Positions 25,889 to 37,105 of a stretch of 62,000 bases of DNA are shown piece by piece. The DNA lies in assembly GCF_037975245.1 (NCBI RefSeq), contig NC_092569.1:8895001-8957000 (forward strand), read 5' to 3'. A program made the translations under genes and the position numbers. This stretch comes from Apostichopus japonicus. Its lineage: Eukaryota > Echinodermata > Holothuroidea > Aspidochirotida > Stichopodidae. Position 1 is the first letter of the stretch. Each line of letters begins with the position of its first letter. A model generated the notes under the pieces. It saw only the letters and a program-made list of their open reading frames with translations. It did not search any database and was not told where the DNA came from.

Positions 25889-27572
25889 TGTGGGGTAGAG
25901 GTGCTACTGATGAAATTATTGCCAGGTGCTAGTGCTAGTCACATGGTAGATAAAATGTACATTATGTTCGTACAAGGTTTTCATTAGTTGGGGTTCGATT
26001 TGTGGGTGTTTCCGTTCCACAAATGAGAACCATTTCAGTCGATTTCAAATTGCAAATAACATATATATATATCATTAGTCCTACAAAGAATTTATTCATT
26101 TTGTTGAATGTGAAGAAGCCAACAGAGATCCAATTTTACACATATCATTATATTACAATATGCATCATGGGAGGGGTGGAAAACTATTAAGATGTAAATA
26201 TTACATGATGCCAATTACATGGTAGATTTAGTGTATACACATATGTTGAGGCAGAAGGTAAGAAAGTTGTTCACAAACTCTGAACCAAGGTAGGCTAGGT
26301 TTTTGAATTTTGTAGCTGGCTTTGTAGTCCTAAATTCGCTTAAAAAGGAAAAAAAAACAAGGGTTTTGCTAGTTGTATGTTCAATTTTTACCAGGTGCCT
26401 TTTTAGTGGTGTACCCTAACGCAAAGTAATTGTGTTACTCCATTGTAAACGTTTAACTGATGAAATTTGCGATATTATTGATCGCCCGTCAACGTAACAG
26501 CAGTATTAAGATGGGGGTGCTCTTAGTAAATATAGTAGATATGGCTCGAAAACCTATATATCGCTAAAATTAGTATCGAATATTTTAACCGAAGAACATT
26601 TAACGTGATTTGACCGTTAACAATTTATAAATGTGGAAAATGGATGTTTTTCTTTTCTTTTAGTTCACTGTTGTGTCAGTATAGTATGAAGACACCATCA
26701 TTAAGTGTTCACTAAGCTCAGTAAGTTTATATTCACTAATATGCGGATGTGTTCTGGACTCTAGTTGCGGTATGGTACCTTTAATGGTACCTTTAGTAAT
26801 TAATGGTTATCCGTATATATTGTTACAAGTAATCTTGTTGTCGTGCACGATTTACGGTTGGGGGATTGGAGGAAGGGGAATGGATAGCGGTGGGTGTCAT
26901 AAAGGGTGGGATCTGGCGATTTGTGCGTAAAATAGGAAGTATCTATTAGACGATAGAAATGGTCTTTACGTAGTATTAAGATTTTGGGGGAGGGTGAGGG
27001 TGGGGTGGTGGGAGTAGGGAAGGGATGCGAAAGGTTGGGAGTGGTCAGGAGAGATGGGAAGAGGAGGTTTTTGGAGTGTGGGAAGGTATCCTAAAACGTG
27101 GGTTCTTTTGAAAAAAAACTTTTCTTTTTAATTCCCTCCTTTAGACCTGTCTTGAAAGGACTAGCAGACAACTGAACTGACGAATACCAATCTTCTCAGT
27201 TATTGTCTGTTTGGAGTATAGGTAGAATCAAAGTTATATACGCGGTGTGATATGAGCACAGGAAGGAAATAATGTATGTGCATCGTAAAGAGATCTCGTT
27301 CAATAGATATATTCAGTGCCCGTAACTTACAAATCGAGTAAGTTGTTACTTGCGAGGAACAAAAATGATGCTGAATAAGTCACTTTCACCATAGTCATAC
27401 ATTAAGACGTTGGTGATGCCTGTGTTTAAACACTAAAACCTCTACAAGGTACTTATTTAGATAACAGCTATCTTCCTTTCTTGCAATATTAACACTATCC
27501 GTGTTAATGATTCTTCCGAGAATAGTCTTCACACTGTTGTTTCGAGAAGAATCTGACGACATGCTAAATCAT
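25889..27572. other. No gene recognised; G-rich patches
   Basis: G-run clusters occur on plus at about 26860-26890 and 26985-27065. No exon supported. The segment closest to 27573 is the 3' flank of the fibrinogen-related pseudogene exon. Confidence 0.45.
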
Positions 27573-27867
27573 TCAAGAGGATGGACGAATTTTCATCTCA
27601 ACAGATCTGACGTTGCAGTTATTAGACCACTCAGAGAAGATGTTTTCTCCGTTGCCTCCATTGTAGTCGCCATTGAGGTTGTCATAAATGCATTCTGAGC
27701 GACAGTTCCCGTTGTATTGAAAGCGGTAGCACTAACTGGAACTACCATAGCAGCTCTTACAAAAATAACTATAGTTGACATGCCACCAGCCGCTTCTGTG
27801 CATCTCTGCGCACTGAAAGTGACCACACGCATCATTGTCTCGGTCATACGTGCTGAATTGTTTGCCC
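27573..27867 (-). pseudogene. Terminal exon of a second fibrinogen-related gene, broken
   Basis: After an acceptor (TTTTTAACAG) the minus strand encodes FSTYDRDNDACGHFQC, SGWWHVNYSYFCKSCYG, then an in-frame TAG at 27732-27734, then LNGDYNGGNGENIF, EWSNNC and SVEMKIRPSS with TGA at 27573. Motif order is that of the fibrinogen C-terminal lobe and corresponds to exon 6 of the gene at 7.35-20.6 kb, but it is a diverged paralogue. Its reading frame enters with one leftover base instead of two, another sign of decay. No matching upstream exon was found in the window. Confidence 0.82.
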
Positions 27868-28986
<1,119 letters not shown>

Positions 28987-29150
28987 GTCTTCCATGTTTG
29001 TTACTTGTTGCTTGAAATGACAGACCCAGTAAGATACGATACCTGTTGGTATTTATGACAACATTTGATTAACCGCATGTCGCTGTCGAACATCAAGGAA
29101 GAGATATTCGTAACCAAATTTAGCATTCAGAGTAGAATCGTTAACGTTAT

Positions 29151-29490
29151 TTAACAGAGCAAGGAAACGCTTATTGAAAGATATACCAAAAGACGAAACT
29201 TTTGTTTGTAAAGAATAGTCTTGAAATGCAGAGTCGAGAGATTAGGTGCTTTGCAGTTCATGAGGTTTGCAAAGTTTGCACACTTTATCACTAGGGATCC
29301 GTTCGATGTTAGATCGAATTCCACACTAGTATACCCTCTACCACTTATGACACTATCCTCAAGTCGTATCAGTGGTTTATTATCATCCGTTCCATCGAAA
29401 CAATAACTTGCTGTAAAGATAGGCTCATGTTTGCACCTTATCACAATGTCTTGCCCGAGGTTCCCTTCAACAGCAGCTGGACAGTCGTTC
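29151..29490 (-). CDS. Candidate Ig-like domain exon
   Basis: The minus-strand frame after acceptor ATTCTAAG has an Ig-like pattern: GQDIVIRCKH (B-strand Cys), ASYCFDG, VEFDLTSNGSLVIKC (E-strand-like segment ending in Cys). The usual Trp of the C strand is not obvious. No clear donor or stop-proximal structure was found and the upstream side runs straight into the edge of duplication copy A at 29511, so the rest of the gene may be lost. Secreted or membrane Ig protein is inference. Confidence 0.4.
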
Positions 29491-30768
29491 CTTAGAATCA
29501 AACGTCTTAAAAAGCACTACTTAGCCAATAAATAAGTGACAAAGTGTCAGCTCTAGTGTAAATCAATCTACCTACATGAAACGTCTCACGATATGATATA
29601 GTGCAGGCTGATACCTCTCGCATTTATATCTTGGTAACACTTCATTGTTGTCTTCCTACGCATAGTTTTCATTATAATTTTGTTAGTCCGACCAACACCT
29701 TTAAAAAAAATGTTACCGTGTAACCAAACGACCTTTTCGACCCTAAAATGGTTGACAAGTGCCGCATTGAAAAACACCTTAACGTGTGCAGACTTTACAA
29801 ACTCTGCTTCATTGTGTTAAACGGGTAATTGGAGATTGAAGCACGCTATACGGTGTTATGACATGGTAGCCGTAGTCTATATATGCCATATGGGGAATTC
29901 AGGTGTAAATGAACTGATAAGTTGTGTTATGATTATTTGTTTTAATTGCTATGTACTGGGACCTACTGGGATGGGGAAGTTGGGCAAATGAGCTGAGTGG
30001 ATGGGCCGTGTAAGGGACTGGAGGCGCTGCGGCCATGCCTACTAAGTATGTTAAAAAGGACCATGGTATGAACCTATACTCACATTTCCTCAATATTCTT
30101 AGTTAAAACATTGGGCCCTGATATCCCGGCTAATAATGAATTTGATATGCTGACATTAAACACATATACGTAATAAATATATTTATGAACCGAATAGTTT
30201 CACACTAGACTGCTGCGCGCTCACATAATCTAGATCACCACGGTAGTGGCGTAGACAGGAAGAAAGCAAAATGTAGGGAAGGGGATGACGTCATCACTCA
30301 GCCTGTGCCCAGGCAAACACCCATCTAGTTTGAATTTACATCTGACTTGTTTGCGACATACATTTCTTACATAGTTCACCAATTGTTCCACCTTTGACCT
30401 GCATTGACGTTTGCCATCCTATGTTAATTAATATGTAATAAACCATTAACGTGGCATTTCCTAAATTGATATGAGGCGTGATGGTTTCGATCGGGAAGTT
30501 GAAACGCGTGTATTGGTCACAAGGACATAGGGTCACAGGGACGACTACGCTCCTTTTGAAGTTAAAGGGTGGGGTGGAGGTGGGATGAAACCAAGATTTC
30601 ACGAACTTTATCCTCTTTGAAATCAAGTGCAAACTAGAGCACTACGATAGAGCGGTAGACAGGCTATCAACACTTTGGGAAGGGAGGGAGTAGAAAGACG
30701 CCTTTGGCCAAGTTTGGTATCTTCGCCTTGCTTTCTGTTGATGCTACGGTTACCCAGGCATACATTTA

Positions 30769-30773
30769 CCAAA
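30769..30773. repeat. Left target-site duplication CCAAA
   Basis: CCAAA directly precedes the 5' LTR and recurs at 37106-37110 directly after the 3' LTR. The empty site in copy B at about 49745-49750 has a single CCAAA. Confidence 0.9.
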
Positions 30774-31221
30774 TGTAAGGATGTATCACCTAAAGGCATC
30801 CATAGTTTTCTCCTTGGTGGGCAGAGGATTAACAACTGCCCATAGTAACAACCCAGTGACCTTTGACATGGGTCTATTACATCATCCTTGTTTAGACCAT
30901 GGTGTGTCACATGGTCACAAAGGACACCATTGTTTTACTTTGGTTTATTTTTGGAATGAACAAGTCCAGACCTGTTGAGGAGGAGATATTGGGGGAAGAA
31001 AGAAGGTGAGAGGGAGAGGGTAATTAACTTTAGGAGAGGGTGGACTGCAGCTAGGGAGGAGAGAAGCAGTATTTTCTTATACTCTTGTCAGATTATTATG
31101 TAGAGATTTTCAATAAATTAGATATGTAGCTTTTACCCTATTATTGGTGTTCATCTCCATTTCTTTTGTGTGTGAATTGGACATTCTCAACCCAATGTTC
31201 CAGGTGGGAGCATTTATGACA
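30774..31221 (+). repeat. 5' LTR
   Basis: Starts TGTAAGGATG and ends ATTTATGACA, so it has the canonical TG...CA ends. Contains AATAAA near 31111. Nearly identical to 36657-37105. Confidence 0.95.
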
Positions 31222-31239
31222 TGGTGGCAGCGATGGGAT
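31222..31239 (+). promoter_or_regulatory. Primer binding site, tRNA-Leu type
   Basis: TGGTGGCAGCGATGGG lies directly after the 5' LTR. It is complementary, with one mismatch, to the 3' end of a common animal tRNA-Leu ending ...CGCTGCCACCA. Confidence 0.75.
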
Positions 31240-31415
31240 TTACAGCCAGAAACCTTATTGTTAAGTGTAACTGGTAAAGCCGAACGGCACCTTCAGCGTC
31301 GAATTCTGGTGCAAGTTAATATAATGGAACAGTGGAGATCAGTAACATACTGCACACATGGATAGATCACCAAATCTTCGATCATTACACGGTCATAATT
31401 TTCTTTTAAATGACT

Positions 31416-31545
31416 GGTGTTAACTTTTGTTGCACAGTCTGTGAGACTTTCGTTTTGTGAACTATGAACGTGATCACAACGGTGTTAACTTTTGTTGTAC
31501 AGTCTGTGAGACTTTCGTTTTGTGAACTATGAACTTGATCACAAC
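31416..31545 (+). repeat. 65-bp tandem duplication in retroelement leader
   Basis: GGTGTTAACTTTTGTTG at 31416 recurs at 31481; the two units differ by about two bases. Lies in the untranslated leader between primer site and Gag start. Confidence 0.9.
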
Positions 31546-31994
31546 GGTGAAGGGGAGTTCATATTATGTCATGCTTATGACGTACTCGTACATCTGAACA
31601 TGTTCGTTCAAGAAAATAATATTTGTCTAGCGTTATGTTGTACGTGGATTATTGGTAGTCCTTGGAAGTTTGGTCCTGATTGCGTGTTTCGTACGGGTGT
31701 ATGGCCAGCGTGATGTCGAGGACAATTGTGCAGGGTGTATAAGCTATGGCTTTCTTGATACCGGAGTGAGGCTCCTTTCTGGTGTGGCTGGTAGTCGATA
31801 GCAACCTAGCTGAGGGTTAATCTGTGGAATTGGAAGTGTCTGGCAGACTCGGTGTACTGGAAGACTGAGACTGAGAGGCTCATCATATAAGCGGAAGAGT
31901 GAGTATCCTTCCCTTAAAGTGTATGAGGCAGACATTAGGCAGTAGACTTAAGAGTATATATTAATTACACTGTATTTCATTTTCATATTTTAAG

Positions 31995-33860
31995 ATGGCC
32001 AGTAGAGGTAATTCTGGTAGCGGCAATGGTCCGTTTACGAGATCGCAAGCTAATGAGGGGGTACCCGATTCGAATCTTGAGGATGCTTTCACGTCCTTAG
32101 GGGTTGGTGAGGATCAGGGCCCCACCCAATCAAACAATTTCATGCAGGATCTGCTAAGAGGCCCTCATGAAATTGCCGGTGCTAATGCAGCTCCGAGTGA
32201 TTTAATTCAATTAGAGTTATTGAAATTAATTCAAGATCAGCGCAGAGAGCTGAATGCGCGTATATCAGCTTTAGAGGGCGGGACACCGATAAGAGACACC
32301 CCCTTTAAATTAGATATACCGCGTCTAAGTGACCGGGATGATGTGGATGTTTATTTGAGGGCATTTGAACACCTCATGATTGCACATGACATACAAGAGG
32401 ATTCGTGGGCTTGTCACATTGCGCCTCGTTTAACTGGGAAGGCTAGAGAGGCATATACCTCTTTACCTGTAGAAAGCTTAAATAGTTATAGTGAACTAAA
32501 GCGTGCCATATTGGCAAGATATCAGCTTAACGCTGAAACCTATAGGCAGAAATTTCGGAATTCTACAAAGGAGAATAACGAATCCTATGAAGAGTGGGGT
32601 GTCAGGCTGAAAAGCTTTCTTGAGAGATGGCTTGATACAGCAGGCGTTAAGTCCGGGGAATCCCCTGATTTCCAGGAATTAATTCTGATAGAGCAAGCTT
32701 TGGAACAAATTCCTAAAGAGTTGGGTATTTGGTTAAGGGAGAAACAGCCAAAGGGATTGACAGAACTAACAAAACTTGCAGATGAGTATGTATCTGTGAG
32801 AGAAATTAAGCACAGTGGTCCATCTCAGAGTAGATATAGATTTAACCAAAATGCTTCAAAATCAAACCAACAGCCTGTTGTGAAACAGAGTGCACCTAAT
32901 ATTAAGATTAATTCAAGTGTTAAGGGGAACGCTAACCGAGCCTGTTTCATATGTGGTAATACAGCTCACCTTGCGTATCAATGCCCTCAAAGAGTCAACA
33001 AGGACAATAGCAGTCAATGGAGCGGTTATAACAAGAAACAAGCATTGTTGTGTAATAAGGCAATTAATCGCTATGAGTGTGAGGGATTGATAAATGGTAG
33101 AGAAGTGGTTATGTTGCGAGACACAGGATGTGACCATACACTTGTGAATTGTAGACTAGTGGACCCAAAGTATTATGTTAAGGGTAAGTCTATTACTCTT
33201 CTTGATGTAGAAAATGAACCGATTGATTTTCCTATTGCTAGAGTTTTTCTGAAGTGTCAGTATTTGACCAAATGGGTCAATGTTGGTGTTTCAAGGAACC
33301 TACAGAAAGATGTCCTGTTAGGGAATGAGTTGTTTGATGAACCACTAGGTGTATTTGTAGTTACTCGCAGTAAACAAAAAGAGTTAGAATCTGAGGTTAA
33401 GGCAGATATAGAGGAGGTTATCTTGACAGGGGTTAAGAGTAAACCGATTGATGAACCTCATGATGTGGAAAAGGGAGAAATAAGTAATAAGATTCAGGAT
33501 GTAGTTGATGGAAATGACCCTTCTGGTTCCAAATTAATTAATGATCCTGAAAATGTAAAACTTATTCAAAGAAATGAACAGAATTTCAAAAGCTTGTATG
33601 AGAGGGTCGTACCATATCCTGACATTGACAAGCACCGTGTATGCTTTTATTTGAAAGATAGCTTATTAATGAGGAAGTGGCAGTCAAAGAAATCCACTGG
33701 TAGCCAAGAATACCATCAGCTGGTAGTTCCTCGTAAGCATAGGGATTCTATTTTGAGACTTGCTCATGATGTTCCCATGGGAGGACATTTAGGTAGCAAG
33801 AAAACAAGAGATCGAATCCTCAATCATTTTTATTGGCCAGGCATTTTTGGCGATGTTTGA
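31995..33860 (+). CDS. Gag-protease frame ending in integrase zinc finger (Gmr1-type), premature TGA
   Basis: 621 codons from ATG 31995. Residues about 100-270 are a capsid-like helical region (LKRAILARYQL, WGVRLKSFLERWL, LREKQPKGLTELTKLADEY) resembling the SCAN domain, which is thought to derive from Gmr1-like Gag. A zinc knuckle CFICGNTAHLAYQC (CX2CX4HX4C) begins at residue 317. The protease has DTG at 376-378. The end enters the integrase HHCC finger (AHDVPMGGHLG) and is cut by TGA at 33858-33860, just before CQSCANC in the same frame; a CGA-to-TGA change would explain it. The protein would package element RNA and process the polyprotein. Confidence 0.92.
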   Translation: MASRGNSGSGNGPFTRSQANEGVPDSNLEDAFTSLGVGEDQGPTQSNNFMQDLLRGPHEIAGANAAPSDLIQLELLKLIQDQRRELNARISALEGGTPIRDTPFKLDIPRLSDRDDVDVYLRAFEHLMIAHDIQEDSWACHIAPRLTGKAREAYTSLPVESLNSYSELKRAILARYQLNAETYRQKFRNSTKENNESYEEWGVRLKSFLERWLDTAGVKSGESPDFQELILIEQALEQIPKELGIWLREKQPKGLTELTKLADEYVSVREIKHSGPSQSRYRFNQNASKSNQQPVVKQSAPNIKINSSVKGNANRACFICGNTAHLAYQCPQRVNKDNSSQWSGYNKKQALLCNKAINRYECEGLINGREVVMLRDTGCDHTLVNCRLVDPKYYVKGKSITLLDVENEPIDFPIARVFLKCQYLTKWVNVGVSRNLQKDVLLGNELFDEPLGVFVVTRSKQKELESEVKADIEEVILTGVKSKPIDEPHDVEKGEISNKIQDVVDGNDPSGSKLINDPENVKLIQRNEQNFKSLYERVVPYPDIDKHRVCFYLKDSLLMRKWQSKKSTGSQEYHQLVVPRKHRDSILRLAHDVPMGGHLGSKKTRDRILNHFYWPGIFGDV

Positions 33861-35021
33861 AAATACTGCCAAAGTTGTGCTAACTGCCAAAAAACAGCAG
33901 GGCGTAGGGATGTGACAAAGGCCCCATTAAACCCCTTACCCATTATACAGGTACCATTTAAAAGGATTGGCATGGATCTGGCAGGGCCCATACCTCGAAC
34001 TAAGAAGGGTAATCGTTATGTTTTAGTCGTAGTGGACTATGCTACCCGTTACCCAGAAGCAATTCCCATTCCAAATCAGGAAGCGGAGACAATTGCTGAG
34101 GAACTAGTGAAATTATTCTCCCGTGTTGGTATTCCTGAGGAGATAGTTTCGGATCAGGGAACGAACTTCACTTCAAAGTTAATGAAAGAAGTTTGTAACT
34201 TGATAGAAATAGACCATTTGAAGTCCAGTCCGTACCATCCTCAAACCAATGGTCTCGTTGAGAGGTTTAATGGTACATTAAAATCAATGTTACGGGCATT
34301 TGTTACTCAACAACCGGAAAGTTGGGATCGTTATATCCCCTATCTTTTATTTGCTTATAGGGAAGTGCCCCATAGCAGCACAGGATTTAGTCCGTTTGAG
34401 TTACTTTATGGTAGAAAAGTAAAGGGACCTCTGGATGTATTGAAAGAAGAGATATGTAATCCAGAGGGTCAGTGTCGTAACGAGAATATCTTAGAGTATG
34501 TGCTAGATATGCGAAATCGTATGAGAGAGCTCACAGCAATGGTTCAAGAAAATCTTGCTGCTGCTGAAGGCCAACAGAAAGAGTGGTATGATAGAACTGC
34601 TAGGAGTAGATGTTATGGGGTTGGGCAACAAGTTCTAGTGTTTCTGCCCACAGCATCTGGGAAACTAAAAGCAGAATGGCAAGGACCCTACCCTATCACT
34701 AATAAAATAAGTGATACTGATTATGAAATAGACACAGGTACAAAGAGAAAGCAGTTCAGAATATTTCATGTGAATATGCTTCGTCCGTGGGTAGAACGGC
34801 ATTGTTTATATGCTCAGGTATTAGAAAGTGACTCTAATAGTGATGGTAATTCAGAGATAGGGTATCAACCAATCAGAACCCAAGATTGGCAAAGTGTAAA
34901 TATTTCAGAGAGGTTAACAGAGGAGAAACGAATAATGTCGCAAAACTTCTACAGAGGTTTGATGACATACTGTCTGATGTACCAGGTAGAACTCAAAGTA
35001 CTGAGCATGATGTTTATGTAA
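33861..35021 (+). pseudogene. Integrase region of Pol, frameshifted at its end
   Basis: Continues the Gag frame after the TGA. It shows the second half of the zinc finger (CQSCANC), then the catalytic core with D in GMDLAGP, D in VSDQGTNF and E in PQTNGLVERFNG, a D,D,35E-type spacing, then a C-terminal domain (KAEWQGPYPI, FRIFHVNMLRPW). The frame leaves the true coding path near 34930 and stops at 35021. Standing before RT, it gives the Copia-like order. An internal ATG at 33912 opens most of it but is probably not a natural start. Confidence 0.92.
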
Positions 35022-36291
35022 CTAATGAAGTGCCTTTTACACAAAAGGCATACCGCTTGCCCCAGGCTAAAGAGCCGAAATTAACTCACAACTAGAGCAA
35101 ATGTTAGAGGCAGGAATAATCAAACCATCGTCTAGTCCATGGGCGTCGCCCATTGTTTCAGTTCCAAAGAAGGATGGTTCAATTAGGATATGTACAGACT
35201 ACCGAAAACTTAATCAAGTGACCAAGTTTGACGCATATCCCATACCACGTGTCGATGACATCATCGATGACGTAAGTGGATCACCGTTTATTTCTACTCT
35301 TGATTTGACGAAGGGTTACTATCAAGTACCCTTATCTCAAGCAGCCAGGGAAAAGTCAGCGTTTATTACTCCCTTTGGTCTTTTTGAATACCTAGTCATG
35401 CCTTTTGGAATGCGTAACGCACCTGCAACTTTCCAACGTCTTGTGGATAATGTTTTGCAAGGATGTGAGGAATTTGCTAAGGCCTATATTGATGACATAG
35501 TTATATTCAGTAAGACATGGGAAGAGCACTTGTGTCATTTGGAGGCAGTGTTTCATAGATTGGTGAAATCAGGATTGGCAGTAAAGCCTGATAAGTGTAG
35601 GATAGGTGAACCTACAGTTCCTTATCTAGGTTATGTAATTGGTAGTGGAGAAGTAAGACCAGAAGAGTGTAAGGTGGAAGCTATTATTAACTGGCCTACC
35701 CCTCTAACTAAGACAGATGTAAGATCGTTTCTTGGATTAACCGGGTATTATCGAAAACTTATACCGGATTTTGCTCAAATTGCCAGTCCCCTTACAGACC
35801 TTACAAAGAAAAGTAAGCCTACTGTTATTGAATGGACAGAGGGATGTGAGCAGGCATTTTTGTCATTAAAGAAACTGATCACTTGCAAACCTGTATTGAA
35901 AAGTCCAGATTTCGAGAAGGATTTTATTCTTCAATGTGATGCTTCCGAAAGAGGCATTGGGAGTGTACTTAGCCAAATAGGGGAAGATGGATCGGAGCAT
36001 CCTATTATTTACATAAGCCGGAAGTTATCTCGTTCGGAAGAAGTGTATTCCACTATAGAAAAAGAGTGCCTAGCAATTGTATGGGCGGTGCAGAAATTGT
36101 ATGTTTATTTGTTTGGCAGAAAAGTTTTGATCCAGACTGATCATAAACCGTTAGTTTGGCTTGACCAAATGAAAGTGCATAACAAAAGACTTACTCGATG
36201 GTCAATAGTTTTGTAAGAATATAACTTTACCATACAACATAAGAAGGGCACAGATAACTCTAATGCCGATGCTTTGTCTAAGATGTTTTAA
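34935..36291 (+). pseudogene. Reverse transcriptase-RNase H region of Pol, broken
   Basis: Starts in a shifted frame (LLQRFDDILSDVPGRT) to about 35085, where a second shift occurs, then open from about 35101. RT motifs: SPWASPIVSVPKKDGSIRIC, STLDLTKGYYQVPL, catalytic AYIDDIVIFS at about 35483-35510, FLGLTGYYRKLIPDF. RNase H: LQCDASERGIGSVLSQ, YSTIEKECLAIVWAV, TDHKPLVWL. A TAA at 36214-36216 interrupts the last segment (GTDNSNADALSKMF) before the natural stop at 36289-36291. Function would be copying of element RNA into DNA. Confidence 0.93.
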
Positions 36292-36656
36292 AGTGAGTTT
36301 TCATGTTATGTATCGTAGTACTTATAGTTCATAAACACTAGAAGTAGACTCAGTTATAGTCGTTTTTATCATTGTTAATGGGTAACTGTCATGGTGTCCA
36401 TTATGGAGTGTAGTTCATTTATATGTTGATTATCATTTCCGCATTGTTTTGCTTATAACTGTCTGTCTGCCTCTTAGGCCTAGTTTATGGGAAGGATATC
36501 TCATGTATTTTATACATTAATTAAACATGTACTCTTTTAATTAAAAGAATGTTGTCATTTGCTTTAAAGATTTCCCTTTTTATTTTAATGGAAATTATCC
36601 TAACTTGTGTATTATTGTTCTGTGAAAAGACACAGCTTTTCTCTTGAAGTATGGGG

Positions 36657-37105
36657 TGTAAGGATGTATCACCTAAAGGCATCCATAGTTTTCTCCTTGG
36701 TGGGCAGAGGATTAACAACTGCCCATAGTAACAACCCAGTGACCTTTGACATGGGTCTATTACATCATCCTTGTTTAGACCATGGTGTGTCACATGGTCA
36801 CAAAGGACACCATTGTTTTACTTTGGTTTATTTTTTGGAATTAACAAGTCCAGACCTGTTGGGGAGGAGATATTGGGGGAAGAAAGAAGGTGAGAGGGAG
36901 AGGGTAATTAACTTTAGGAGAGGGTGGACTGCAGCTAGGGAGGAGAGAAGCAGTATTTTCTTATACTCTTGTCAGATTATTATGTAGAGATTTTCAATAA
37001 ATTAGATATGTAGCTTTTACCCTATTATTGGTGTTCATCTCCATTTCTTTTGTGTGTGAATTGGACATTCTCAACCCAATGTTCCAGGTGGGAGCATTTA
37101 TGACA
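36657..37105 (+). repeat. 3' LTR
   Basis: 449 bp, starts TGTAAGGATG after a short purine tract (GTATGGGG) and ends TTTATGACA. Differs from the 5' LTR by one T insertion and two substitutions in the segment around 36835-36865. Confidence 0.95.

Larger units (their letters stand above)
30774..37105 (+). mobile_element. Ty3/gypsy LTR retrotransposon, Gmr1-type
   Basis: 6332-bp element with 448/449-bp LTRs, 5-bp target duplication, a tRNA-Leu-type primer binding site, and coding order Gag, zinc knuckle, protease, integrase, reverse transcriptase, RNase H. Integrase upstream of RT is the reverse of the usual Ty3/gypsy order; it is known from the Gmr1 group described in fish, sea urchin and tunicates. 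The two LTRs differ by about two substitutions and one indel, indicating recent insertion. Four coding lesions are visible: TGA at 33858-33860, frameshifts near 34930 and near 35085, and TAA at 36214-36216. No envelope gene. Non-autonomous as it stands. Confidence 0.95.

Noticed and set aside
31995-33860. 621-codon frame as a host gene
   Set aside because: Zinc knuckle, DTG protease motif, flanking LTRs and target duplication show it is retrotransposon Gag-protease.
33858-33860. TGA as a programmed readthrough or selenocysteine codon between Gag and Pol
   Set aside because: It lies inside the integrase zinc finger rather than at a domain boundary, and other lesions follow. A plain nonsense change is simpler.
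34920-34940. Programmed ribosomal frameshift between integrase and RT
   Set aside because: No convincing slippery heptamer was seen and a second shift lies 150 bp further on, so decay is more likely.
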